64,000 nt of DNA from positions 806,001 to 870,000 of the forward strand of contig NW_027331840.1 in NCBI RefSeq assembly GCF_033568475.1, read 5' to 3'. A model generated the notes under the pieces. That model had not been told where the DNA came from, ran no database searches, and worked only from the letters and a program-made list of their open reading frames with translations. The stretch's first letter is position 1. Every line of letters starts with the position of its first letter. The position numbers and the translations under genes were made by a program. Shown piece after piece: positions 24,638 through 36,300 of the stretch. Origin of the DNA: Henckelia pumila (Eukaryota > Streptophyta > Magnoliopsida > Lamiales > Gesneriaceae).

Positions 24638-26420
24638 GGGGCACAGCTGAGAAAGCATATCGATGCCACTTTAGGTAGTGGAAACTTGAGAGAAGCTGTA
24701 AGGCTACCGCCTGGCGAGGATATAAATGAATGGCTTGCTGTCAACAGTACTCTCTTTCTCCCCCTCTGCATTTGTACAATTACGTGTGTTTGGAATTAGG
24801 TGGAAGTATGCTTATTAAGTTGTTCATCTTTTGAATTTACATTATTTTAAGTTTTGGTTTGGATATTAGATAAACATGCAAATCAGTACAAGCGTGTTGA
24901 TTTATTGAATTCATGGGAAAAAAATAACTAACGAACAAACGTCATGTTGTCTTGTTTAATAGTGAGACTGCGCATGCACCCCTTCAATCTAGTAGAGTCT
25001 GCTTATCAGTCAGTCAAGCCAATTCATCTCAGGTCCAGTCGAGCTTAAGATTGTTGTGCCTGAGCTCAATTTTAGTTTACGAGCTCGTGAACTTTTATGA
25101 ACTCAACCGAAGTTTGACTCTTTTACACCTTTATGTTGATTTGCTTCTCTTATTTGAGCCTTCGATATATCTCATGCTTTATTTGGAAGATCATATTTTT
25201 ATGAGTTTTAATGGGTATATTTCCATGAACCCTAATTATATTTTGGAAACTAACAGATGCATAGAATGCCTTACTTTTTTCCATTTGTTTGTGCATCCGT
25301 TCTCACTCTGAGGATCAGAATTAGTAAGTCTTCTTGATTATTAATTTTTTTACTTTTCAGCTGTGGATTTCTTCAATCAAGTGAACCTTCTTTACGGAAC
25401 CCTTACAGAGTTCTGCACACCAGAGAACTGCCCTACAATGTCAGCCGGCCCCAAGTATGTCTCAATTATTTTCGTAGGACAAATGTTTCACAGAAACATC
25501 TTTCCAGTTAATAATGTCAATGATGCCTCAATGATACCGCCATCTCCATCAGTCCATCTTTCTGAAGAAACTAAGAAATCTTAAGTGTTACCGAGCCACT
25601 AACCATAATTGTTTTGCAGATACGAATATAGATGGGCAGACGGCGTACAAATAAAAAAACCTATTGAAGTTTCAGCTCCTAAATATGTTGAGTACTTAAT
25701 GGATTGGATTGAAACCCAATTGGATGACGAGTCAATATTTCCTCAGAAGCTCGGTAATAATACTTTTTAGCGTCACCTCCTTGAATACACATTGGTCGTG
25801 ATTCTCTTAATTAGCTTGGGATTTCTGTCCTCTAGTTCTGTGATGCACATCAAACTGACAAAAAAAAATAATGTAGGCACACCTTTCCCTTCAAATTTCA
25901 GGGATGTTGTGAAGACCATATTCAAACGCCTGTTTCGTGTATATGCACATATATATCACTCCCATTTTCAGAAGATTGTGAGTCTCAAGGAGGAGGCACA
26001 TCTAAATACATGTTTCAAGCATTTCATACTATTTACCTGTGTAAGTTCCTTATTCTTGGTATCTCAGTGTTTGACTTATATTTCATCACCACTCAGCTCG
26101 AAATCATCAAAACTTTTCTTAACTCAGCTCGAAATCATCAAAACTTTCCTAGTTTATTTTATCCTTACACGTTGCAAACAATGAATCTAGCATCAGATCA
26201 TTTTTGGGCTTAGAAGCCCGATAGCTGGATATCTCTTGACCATACACGATTATTCTTGATATTCTTGGTTCTTTTGGTAGCATCGCACACATATCCATCC
26301 CCTCGTTTCAGAGTTTCAATTTGAAGAAGATTTGCTTTAATTATGCAGGAATTCATGCTGATAGACAAGAAGGAACTTGCTCCACTTCAAGAACTCATAG
26401 AATCCATTGTGCCATATTAA
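24638..26420 (+). CDS. MOB1-like kinase activator, exons 3-7 of a transposon-disrupted copy
   Basis: Five exons (24638-24746, 25361-25454, 25620-25753, 25877-26040, 26349-26420) encode the MOB1 body from [21 protein letters not shown] to a C-terminal ELIESIVPY. Frames and GT-AG borders match the intact paralogue at 41.6-45.1 kb exactly. The zinc ligands (Cys79, Cys84, His161 and His166 in full-length numbering) are retained. Exons 1-2 are absent from the window. The Tekay/Del-type element sits 13 bp before the exon 3 acceptor, and more than 20 kb of transposons fill the intron. If exons 1-2 survive, they lie beyond position 1. MOB1 proteins bind and activate NDR/LATS-type kinases. The body could still be made from a downstream start, but a normal transcript is doubtful. 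Homology to the paralogue continues through the 3' flank to about 26715. Confidence 0.85.
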
Positions 26421-26720
26421 AAACATGTTTCTGATTATTCGAACTGACTTTTATTTAGAGATCATGAAATAAGTATTTGGTTGCAACCCCAGTAACGATT
26501 TTAGTATTACTGATGTTTCGCAGCTATATTTATATGTATCATGTTCTGTAAGAATCCAGTTGCTTGTGTTCTTATTTTATGTGCTTGACATGCATCAACA
26601 TCGTCCCATATTAATATGGCATTACCATTTACAGGCCACACACACACACATTGCAAATTTCAGCCTGTAGTTTTTCGTAAGCTGAAACGTAAAAAATATG
26701 CACGTTTGTAGTTTCTTTTT

Positions 26721-27540
26721 ATCATGCCAAATTTTATTGTGTAATTTTCTTGTTATAATTTACACTTGTATATTGATAATTTTTGCACTGCCACACAATT
26801 TTCTTCTTTACAAAATATATATTATTTAAAATTTAGTTTTTTGGGCTTTTAGTTTTCATCTTTCTTTTGTTCCCTCTAAAAATTTTCGTTTTAAAAAAAA
26901 TTTTAGCCTATTTTTTGTATATATTTTATTTGTTTTATTTTTGATTTTTTGGACTTTTTTTTTGGCATTTTGTTTCTCTTTTTTTTTTTGGGAGGAAGAC
27001 TTGTGTTTCAATTTTTACTCATTTTTCACATGTTTGATTATTCCTCTTTTTTTTTGTTCTATTCATTTTTTAAAAAATTTACAACATGGAATGAGTGAGA
27101 ATATTTAAATATAAAACGTTTGATTTTTTTTCAACTTTTGCATTTCAGTTTTTTTTCTTCTAATTGTTTGGTTATTAAACTTATTTATTTTTGAATTAAA
27201 ACATATAATTATTTATTTTTATTTCTATATTGATATATTTTATTTATATTATATATTGTAAAAAGATAAATTATAACAAAAAAATTGATCCAAAAAAATT
27301 GACAATATAAAAATTAGACTGTATTAAAAAAAGGTAAAAAAAAAAAAGAAAACAAAAGACAAATAAGGAGAAATCAAAATATAATATAAAATAAAAAAAT
27401 AAAAAAAAAATGGTGATGTGGTGTCGTTTTGAAACCACAGCATTCCCCCGCAATAAAACCATCTGAAGCAAACGGTTTCCCCCCAATATTAGTTCAGAAA
27501 CTCTGCAAAGCTGGGAAAAAAATAATTCGGAGAGAAGGCG
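26721..27540. other. AT-rich spacer without a gene
   Basis: Long T and A runs, including A runs near 27300-27410. No coding signal seen. The last 60 bp probably belong to the leader of the next gene. Confidence 0.6.
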
Positions 27541-27587
27541 ACGCTGAGAATATCTTGATTTGCTTTGGTTCTTGGTGAAGATTGGCC

Positions 27588-28297
27588 ATGGAACCGCTGG
27601 GAACAGGAGGAATTGCTAGCTCTTTGTCAAAGCAACAAATAATTTTCCTTATATTGGAGTTCTTAGGTGAAGAGAATTTCGAGGAGTCCGCACGCAAGTA
27701 AGTCTTACGACTGCTTTATCCTTTGTTTTTGAATCGATTTGTGCTAATTATTGCTTGATCGCTCAGAGGATAACATGCCCAACTAGATATTGTGTTTTCT
27801 GAGATTACATAAATTAACAAATCGATTTGTGCTAATTATTGCTTGATCGCATTAAGAATTCAGAGGATAACATGCCCAACTAGATATTGTGTTTTCTGAG
27901 ATTACATAAATTAACAAATCGATTTGTGCTAATTATTGCTTGATCGCATTAAGAATTCAGAGGATAACATGCCCAACTAGATATTGTGTTTTCTGAGATT
28001 ACATAAATTAACAAATCGATTTGTGCTAATTATTGCTTGATCGCATTAAGAATTCAGAGGATAACATGCCCAACTAGATATTGTGTTTTCTGAGATTACA
28101 TAAATTGGACTCTTGCCTTTTTGAGGAATGTGAGGGAAAAATATAGATTTCTTCACCTTTGTTTGACTGGTTTTATTTTATGCAGGTTGAAAGAAGAATC
28201 TGGACTTTCTAAAGTTTTCTTTGATCTAAAAGAGCTTAACCTAGCTGCTTCAAGTTTAAGAAAAATGTTCAAAAGGTACATCTTCAATCAACTTTGA
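27588..28297 (+). CDS. TOPLESS-like LisH mini gene 1 (short copy)
   Basis: Exon 1 (27588-27697) encodes a LisH-type helix pair, QQIIFLILEFLGEENFEESA, closely resembling the N-terminus of TOPLESS/TPR co-repressors (LVFLILQFLDEEKFKE). It splices at GTAAGT to exon 2 (28186-28297), giving LKEESGLSKVFFDLKELN and then AASSLRKMFKR and a stop after 73 residues. The end of exon 2 resembles the ASSLRKLIER stretch far downstream in the neighbouring gene, so exon 2 looks like a fusion left by an internal deletion. LisH motifs mediate dimerisation. Nothing else of TOPLESS (CRA region, WD40 repeats) is present. It may be a decaying duplicate of the next gene. The intron carries a 97-bp tandem repeat. Confidence 0.55.
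27732..28107 (+). repeat. 97-bp intronic minisatellite, four copies
   Basis: AATCGATTTGTGCTAATTATT recurs with spacings of about 87, 97 and 97 bp (near 27732, 27819, 27916 and 28013). Each copy ends in GAGATTACATAAATT. The first copy lacks the GCATTAAGAATT insert of the others. The ancestral single copy is visible in the matching intron of the next gene near 28580. Confidence 0.9.
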
Positions 28298-28437
28298 GGT
28301 TTCTGTTCCTCTTATTAGCCATTCTTGGTTCTTGTATTTCTTTAATGGTTTTAGCTGCAGCATGAGCTATTGTTCTTTTTCTGAAAACATTATGTCTCAA
28401 TATCTTGATTTACTTTGGTTCTTGGCGAAGATGGGCC

Positions 28438-29479
28438 ATGGAGCAACCGCGAATAGAAACTGCTTGCTCTGTGTTGAAGCGAGAAATGATTTTCATGATA
28501 TTGCAGTTTTTGGGTGAGGAAAAGCTGAAGGAATCAGTACACAAGTTAGTCTTACGGCTGCTTTATCTTCTGCTTTTAAATTGATTTGTGCTAATTCTTG
28601 CTTGATATGAGGATAATTTGCCTCAACTACATATTGTGTTCTGTGAGATTAAATACATTGTACTCTTGGGTAAACACCCTTGAGGAATATGAGAGTAAAA
28701 TATGGCCTTCCTTCTTCATCATTGTTTTACTGGTTTTATGTTCTCTCGTGCCAGAGTCTTTGTCTAGGAAAGTCACCTGACCTTAAAATGTTGTAGGTTG
28801 GGGCAAGAATCCAAAGTTTTATTTGATATAAATTACTTTGATGAGCAAGTACAAGCTGGTGAATGGGAAGAGGTTAATCGCTATCTAAGTGGATTTTTAA
28901 ATCTAAATGATAATGATCAATCAAATACAATTTTTGTGGAGATCATGAAGCAGAAATCATTTGAAAAAATCGTCAGGTATGCGTTGTCAGAATGTTTGTT
29001 CTCACAAGTTTGAATTTATTCTGTAGCACCTTCCTTATGTAAACTGTTTCTATAGGGAGCAGACAGAGAAATTTTCAAGCTATAGGGATGCAAAGTCACA
29101 ACGTGAAACTTTGGTTCATAATCTGAGAAGGCCAATAGAGCTTAATCCACTGTTGCGTGACAAGCTCGAATTTCCACCTCTTGAGGCTTCAAGTTTAAGA
29201 AAATTGATAGAAAGGTATTTGCCCAACAGTGATGACGATGACGATCGTCATGACTATGACTATGACGATGACGATGACGATGGCGATGGCGATGGCGATG
29301 GCCATGGCGATGATGATTACTATGATGACAATGATAACAGCAAAAGTGAGGAAATCGACTATCCAGAAGAAGTTGATGAATATGGAGATGACGAGGATGA
29401 ACAGAAAATGAAAAGGAGGCTTAAGAGGATGGTTCATCCATCTCAATTGGAAAATGTTCTTGCTAGCTATGATAAATAA
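28438..29479 (+). CDS. TOPLESS-like LisH/CTLH protein with Asp-rich tail
   Basis: Three exons (28438-28544, 28797-28976, 29056-29479) give 236 residues. Residues about 15-35 form a LisH (EMIFMILQFLGEEKLKESVH). FDINYFDEQVQAGEWEEVNRYLSGF follows, as in the CTLH of TOPLESS, then KYRDAKS/LNPLLRDKLEFP-type sequence from the later N-terminal domain. Compared with TOPLESS, roughly 45 residues between KQKSFEKIVR and the SSYRDAKS stretch are missing, and there are no WD40 repeats. Instead the protein ends in a run of Asp/Gly/His (about 160-190) and an acidic/basic tail. An upstream out-of-frame ATG at 28431 precedes the chosen start. It could act as a dimerising decoy of TOPLESS, or be a degenerating copy. 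Family assignment is by remembered sequence. Confidence 0.65.
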
Positions 29480-29819
29480 TTACTTCTAATTCTAATACAT
29501 TTTTGAAAGGAATTTTTGATAAGGGCCAAAACATGCTCGATTCCCATTTCTTTCAACTGTATCTTTGTTGGCACAGCTGAACTTGTAGTTTGTCCAATCT
29601 TCCTTTCTCATGTTCGGTAGATACAATGGTTTGCTTCTTGTGGTTATTTGGATGGTTTAGCTACTCTTCTAAAAGTCTTGTTTTTCAGTCAAATTGTTAT
29701 TTGGATGGTTATTTGGAAGGTTTAGCTACTGTAACATTGAAAGGCAACGAACTGAAAGTAGCTTCAGAAATTTATATAACCTTTTACATCAGCTTTATTT
29801 CTCAATAAAACCAACCTTC
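29480..29819. other. 3' flank of the TOPLESS-like gene
   Basis: No ORF of note. A short phrase (TTATTTGGATGGTT..TTTAGCTACT) is repeated within 29640-29730. Probably 3' UTR and spacer. Confidence 0.5.
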
Positions 29820-29856
29820 CGAGGATAAAGCTGTGAGCTTCTTCTCCATTTTCAAC
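29820..29856 (-). pseudogene. Fragment of the PLR last exon
   Basis: About 37 bp (GAGGATAAAGCTGTGA-GCTTCTTCTCCATTTTCA) match the PLR last exon at 37932-37969 with one base missing. It directly abuts the MOB1 pseudogene, as if PLR and MOB1 remained next to each other in a duplicated and shrunken block. Confidence 0.7.
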
Positions 29857-31147
29857 ATATGAGGATAAAATAAACAATTTACTGGATAAAAAATAGATTT
29901 TGTTAAGTAAGCCAGGAAAGTTTTGATGATTTCGATCTGAGTGGTGATGAAATATAAGTCAAACACTGAGATACAAAAACAAGGAACTTACACAGGTAAA
30001 TAGAATAGTATGAAATGCTTGAAACCTTGAGACTCACAATCTTCTGAAAATGAGAGTGATATATATGTTCATATACACGAAACAGGCATTTGAATATGGT
30101 TTTCACAACATCCCTGAAATTTGAAGGGAATGGTGTGCCTCAATCCAATCCATTAAATACTCAACATATTTAGGAGCTGAAACTTCAATAGGTTTCTTGA
30201 TTTGTACGCCATCTGCCCATCTATAGTCGTATCTGCAAAACAAGTATGGTTAGTGGCACGGTAACACTAAGGTTTCTAAGTTTCTTCAGAAAGACGGAGA
30301 TGACAGTATCATTGACATTATTAATCGGAAAGATGTTTCTGTGAAACATTTGTCCTCCGAAAATAATTGAGACATACCTGGGACCGGCTAACATTGTAGG
30401 GTAGTTCTCTGGTGTGCAGAACTCTGTCAGCGTTCCGTAAAGAAGGTTCACTTGATTGAAGAAATCCACAGTTAAAAAGTAAAAAATAAATAATCAAGAA
30501 GACTTTCTAACTCTGATCCTCAGAGTTAGAACGGATGCACAAAGAAAGGGAAAAAAAGTAAGGCATTCTTTGCATCTGTTAGTTTCCAAAATATAATTAG
30601 GGTTCATGGAATTATACCCATTAAAACTCATAAAAATATAAACATCCAAATAAGATACGAGATATATCGAAGGCTCAAATAAGTTAAGCAGGTTAACATA
30701 GAGGTGTAAAAGAGTCAACTTTGAGTTCATAAAAGTTCACGAGCTCGTAAACTAAAATTGAGCACAGGCACAACAATCTTAAGCTCGACTGGACCTGAGA
30801 TTGATTGGCTTGACTGACTGATAAGGAGACTCTACTCAACTTACACGTCTAGATCGAAGGGGTGCATGCGCTGTCTCACTATTAAAAAAGACAACATGAC
30901 ATTTGTTCGTTAGTTAATTTTTTCCCCATGAATCCAATAAATCAGCACACTTGTACTGATTTGCATGTTTATCTAATATCCAAACCAAAACTTACAATAA
31001 TGTAAATTCAAAAAAAATGAACAACTTAATAAGCATACTTCCACCTAATTCCAAACACACGTAATTGTACACATGCAGAGGGGGAGAAAGAGAGTACTGT
31101 TGACGCCAGGTGGTAGCCTTACAGCTTCTCTCAAGTTTCCACTACTC
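29857..31147 (-). pseudogene. MOB1 pseudogene (internal exons only)
   Basis: The minus strand matches the intact MOB1 gene from inside intron 6 (CATATGAGGATAAAATAAAC, compare 41907) to the middle of exon 3 (31147). The last exon is missing. Exon 6 lacks about 27 bp coding for EEAHLNTCF, intron 5 and the borders of exons 5 and 6 are deleted, and exon 3 has lost its ends. Exons 1 and 2 are absent. The remaining exon 4 (about 30381-30474) still reads as [20 protein letters not shown]. It cannot encode a functional MOB1. Confidence 0.9.
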
Positions 31148-31189
31148 TCCTGCAAAACGAAAATAGTGTTAAACCCACTATAATAAATG

Positions 31190-32665
31190 TAATAAATATT
31201 AGAGGAAACGTCGAAAAAAGCTGTAGAGCACTGACTTCCATTCCAATAATAAACACAACAGAGCAGCGCAGGGGCGCTGGTCCGAGAGTGATGTAATAAA
31301 ATGTCTTTTTATTATATATATTAATAAATAATATAAGTTCCTATTTTTTTAAATTTTTTAATGCAATCATGAATATTCTAAAATCCGTCGTCAATTGAAG
31401 TTTGACCCATAGACAATCGGCTTTGTCTAAGCTCGGGGTCTTTTTTTTTCATTTGAGATAGTCTCGTTTTGAAATGGTACCGTTTTAAATTCTAAAAAAA
31501 TGGATCGATACTATTCGGACACTACTTGAATGAGATAGCTTAGACAAATCTGATTGATCATTTCTATTGCCATAAAATGCGGGTTGGATTGTGTATTTGT
31601 GTTCTTTGTGATATATTAGAACTTTTGTTAGATTATCAAATTATTTTTTCTTCTACATTATGATCGATAAATTTTAAAAAATTTATATGATTTATAATAA
31701 TTTATTTTAAATTGATTAATTTTAATATTTTTATTATTTATAATAATTTATTTATAGTTAATAAATATTTAAATATGTATATCATTTATAATTATTTCTC
31801 TATGATTTTTCCAAAATTCCAACCTTTTAACCTAAAAATATGATTTTTTTATTTTTATTTAAAAAATTAAATTTTACTATTTAATAGAAAATGTCTGAAC
31901 CCAAATTTGAGTCAAACTGGAATCGAAATCATCTTGAAAATATGAACTCGGACCCGACTAACCACATCAATCCGATTTGATTTTTTTTTTCAAAATAATT
32001 AAATAACAATTTAAAACACAATATCAATATAATGTTAAATCTAAAATTTTAATCCAATGCTTATTTAAGTTAACCAATTTTTTTTTCATAAATACTAGTG
32101 TATTGGTGTACGCGATGCGTGTTTGTACATAATGAGTTTAATTTTATTAAGAATGTAAATAAGTTTGCTAAAAAATTATATAGTTTAATGAAAATTTTAT
32201 AAATATGACTAAAAACAAACAACTTTGTGTGTTTGGAATAAAGATATAAACTATGAGAAGTTAGTATTATTATTTTAAAATATTTTTTACGATTTTTTAA
32301 TGTGTTTGGATTTATATATTAGAGCTTTAAAAAAATTTAATTTAATAAAATTAAAATAATTGTCTTCTAAAACTAACAGTGGAAATTAATATGGGTATTT
32401 TTTTTCCTTTTTTTATTTTTATTTTTATACCATCTATATTATTTTTGAAATATTTAATTTTTTAAAAAATAAAAATAAAAAACTCCAAAAATATATATTT
32501 ATCAGATGGGCCTATGTGAATTAAATCAATGTGGCATATATAACTAAAGCTAATAGGCTAATAGCCCATCTTCTTTCGCTCTTTCTTCCCCGACGATCAA
32601 AACATTTCGTATTGCCCATCCTCTCGCGAACCTCTGAACCAACACACAAACCTTAAGCAATTCGG
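31190..32665 (+). pseudogene. Duplicated MOB1-CYP65 intergenic region and CYP65 promoter
   Basis: 31190-31330 matches 45168-45300 (upstream of MOB1), and about 32500-32665 matches 45695-45840 (CYP65 promoter and leader, with GATGGGCCTATGTGAATTAA). The middle, 31330-32500, is AT-rich with only patchy similarity to 45300-45690 and is longer. No gene is seen in it. Confidence 0.75.
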
Positions 32666-32667
32666 CT

Positions 32668-33064
32668 TTAAAGCTGGTTACTTTTAGCTTTTGATATTTA
32701 TGTATTTTGTCTTCTCTTTGCCCTTACATGTATATGCGATCGGCATCTATAAGCTTGGCTGATTCTATGCAGTATGCAGAAACATTTAATTTTTTTGGTA
32801 AAGTAATGTTGTGTTCTTAACTTGTTATTGTTAAGGTGCTGACTTTTCTGTCTATTCATATGCAAACATGTAAAAACATGAAGATCAAGGAAGAAGTTAG
32901 AAGTGTTAAATACAGCTCTTGTTATATCTTCCTTTTGTACACATAAATTTCAAAATGTTGCAAGCACTTGCCCGAATTAAGGATGTTATAATTAAGAAGT
33001 ATGAAGGATCATATAGTTTAGAGAATATTGCATCTGACATTGTTGTGCAGCTGGACATTAGAGA
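32668..33064 (+). pseudogene. CYP65 fragment fused to its own promoter copy
   Basis: Begins with AAAGCTGGTTA, the last bases of CYP65 exon 7, and runs through about 350 bp of intron 7 (matches 48662-49020). Everything between leader and exon 7 is deleted. A short frame starting [18 protein letters not shown] (about 32955-33098) is preserved, as in the intact intron. Confidence 0.8.
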
Positions 33065-33149
33065 CACCTTATTAATTGGGACTCACCTTGATCAGTGAAC
33101 AACTGCTTGGGACAGAGAACTATGGGGTGACTGTGTTAAAACCATGCAC

Positions 33150-33352
33150 TACCTTGTTAAAACCATCCACTGATAATGCCACTGACTTTTTTCAGCAAGC
33201 ATGCACTACCTTGTTTACCTCCTTAAGTATCATTCACCAAAGCTCTTGTCCGAACACACCTCAATAAAATGGCCTTGTTGAACGTAAACACCGTCGTATC
33301 CTTGATATTACTCGTTCTTTACGCCTTCGAGCCTCTCTTTGTTAAATTTGGA
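33150..33352 (+). mobile_element. Ty1/copia integrase fragment, plus strand
   Basis: Encodes a stretch like the copia integrase core (TTLFTSLSIIHQSSCPNTPQ, ERKHRRILDITRSLRLRASL). It is closely related to, but opposite in orientation from, the larger copia element to the right. Broken fossil fragment. Confidence 0.75.
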
Positions 33353-36300
33353 AATGAAAAAGAAAGAAGAAGAACAGAGGCGGGAAGCTTTTCTCTATTT
33401 TGCCCAAAAATTCTTATATGATGTACAAGTATTTAGGTATTTATATGTACACCTACAAAGAATGAGAAACACGCTTCTATTATATATTCTAGCAACTTCT
33501 AACACTCCCCCTCAAGCTTGGAATATATTCAACATTCCAAGCTTGGATAATAAATAATGATGTTGGCTTCTTCCTAAAGCCTTTGTGAACATATCTGTCG
33601 GTTGATCATTTGTCGATATATAAGATGTCTTTATGAGCTTGTCTTGTATTTTCTCCCTCACCAAATGGCAGTCTATTTCGATATGCTTTGTTCTTTCGTG
33701 GTACAGTGGGTTTGCTGCTATGTACATTGCAGCCTTGTTGTCACAATGAAGTATGGCAGGCAAACTTAACTTCACTCCCATATCCTCCAGTATCCCAACA
33801 AGCCAGATAATCTCACATGTAGTTGTGGCCATTGCCCTGTATTCTGCCTCAGCTGAAGACCTGGACACTGTGGATTGTTTCTTTGTCTTCCAAGATAGTA
33901 GAGAATCTCCTAGTTTTATACAATAACCAGTCACAGACTTCCTGCTCATTGGACATGCGGCCCAATTTGAATCACAATATGCATTCAATGTAAATGAGCT
34001 TTTAGAAGACATTAGAATCCCAAAACCTGGTGCACTTTTCAAATACTTCAGAATTCTAATGGTTGCATCCATATGAGAAGTCTTGGGTTTACTCATAAAT
34101 TGGCTTAATGCTTGCACAGCAAAACATATATCCGATCGAGTGATAGTCAGATACAACAACCTTCCTATCAATCTTCTATATTCCCCTGGATTTTTCAACA
34201 ATGTATCATCGGAATTATCTTCCTTATTATAGGCATCAAGCTCTGTTGTGGTTAGTTTAAGATTTTGCTCCATAGGTGTTTCCAATATTTTTGTTCCAGC
34301 TAACCCCATATCAGATATTAATTCCAATGCATATTTCCTCTGGTTTAGACAGATTCCTTCCTTGGAACGAGCCACCTCAATTCCCAAAAATTATCTCAAA
34401 TGCCCCAAGTCTTTAATTAATGGCAACATGCAAATGCTCTTTAAGAGCCAAAATGGAAGCCTCGTGATTTCCAGAAATGACAATATCATCAACATAAACG
34501 AGTAATAAGGTGATGAACTCACCATATTTCTTAACAAATAATGAATGGTCATGTTTTGATTGACGAAAACCAGCTGTGACCATAATAGAAGCAAACTTCA
34601 AATTCCATTGCCTTGAGGCTTGTTTAAGGCCATAAAGAGATTTGAGTAATCGACAAACCTTGGTGTCTCCTAACTCCCCGTGATTACCAAATCCTTGAGG
34701 AATGGCCATGTAAATATCTTCATCAAGATCACCTTGCAAAAAAGCATTGGTGACATCCATTTGATACAAAGGCCAATAAAAAATAGCAGCAATACTCAAT
34801 AAGCAACGAACAGTCCCGATCTTAGCCACAGGAGAAAAAGTATCATGATAGTCAATCCCCGGAAGTTGAGTGTAGCCTTTGGCAACAAGTCGGGCCTTGA
34901 ACTTATCAACACTGCCATCCGGATGATATTTAACTTTGTATACCCATTTATTGGCAATCACAGATTTACCAGGAGGAAGGGAAACAATGGTCCAAGTACG
35001 ATTGGATTCCAATGCTGCAATTTCAAGTTCCATTGCTGATTGCCAACGCGGATCATCCATAGCCTCATGATAACTCCTAGGTTCCTTAATATGGGAGATG
35101 GAGGACAGAAAAGCTTGAAAAGATGGAGATAAATGAGAATATGATATGTAATTAGCTAGAAAATGCATCAATGAACTGGAATTTCCAAGTGTAGGACAAG
35201 TGTAATCACTAGACCAGACAGGAGGTCTGGAGAGACGAGAAGAACGCATGACCTCCTGAATTGGTTCTAAAGTTGGAGAGACATCACCAAGGGAAATGGA
35301 AGGAGATAAAGAAGAACTAGGAACAACATAATCTGGCATAGCAACAGGAGTAAAAATTGGAGAAGTGACTGTTTTGGTGGAAAAAGGAAAAATAGATTCA
35401 TGAAAGGTAACATCACGAGACACGAAGAACTTGTTAGAATGCAAGTCAAGAACTCGGTAGCCCTTTTGGGTGTTAGAATATCCAAGAAATACACATTGAG
35501 ATGCCCGAGGAGAAAATTTATGATCTCGAGGGAAGGTGGATGCATAACAAAGACATCCGAAAACACGAAGATGTGAGTAAGATGGACCTTGATGAAATAA
35601 CATTTCATAGGGTGTTTTGTTCAAAAGAAGAGGAGTTGGTATACGATTGATCAAATAGACAGCAGTAAAAACACAGTCCCCCCAGAATTTTGAAGGCAAA
35701 GAAGCTTGAAGTTTCAAGGAACGAGCAATTTCTAAAATATGTCGATGTTTTCGTTCAACCACTCCATTTTGCTGTGGAGTATATGAACATGAACTTTGGT
35801 GAATTATTCCTAATGAAGACAAGAAAGTGGTACATTCATGGTTGAAGAACTCTGTACCATTATCTGTCCGAATAGTTTTGATTGAGGCAGAGAATTGATT
35901 TTGAACAAGAGCTATAAAATTCTTGATCATGGTTAAAGTATCAAGCTTAGAATGCATTAAGTAAACCCAGGTTGAGCGGGTAAAATCATCCACAATGGTG
36001 AGAAAATACTTCTCCCCATTATAGGTGGCAGACTGAAAAGGACCCCAAAGATCCATGTGGATTAATTGAAAAGGATTCTTTGAATGTGAAGAGCTAGCTT
36101 TTGGAAAACACATCCTTGTTTGCTTAGACTGTGGACATACTTGACAATGATGAATATCAAACTCATGTGATAAGAAAGGTAGTAATTTCATTCGAGATAA
36201 GGAAACATGACCAAGGCGTTGATGCCAAGTAAATTCATTTGATACATCATTATTTGTAATGTGCAAAGCAGAAACTAAAGTATTACAATGAGCTGTAAGA

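Noticed and set aside
27732-28107. CRISPR-like spaced repeats
   Set aside because: Whole 97-bp units are identical with no variable spacers, in a plant intron.
29195-29446. Frames rich in MTMTM or VIVIV
   Set aside because: Other-frame readings of the GATGAC repeat in the TOPLESS-like gene.
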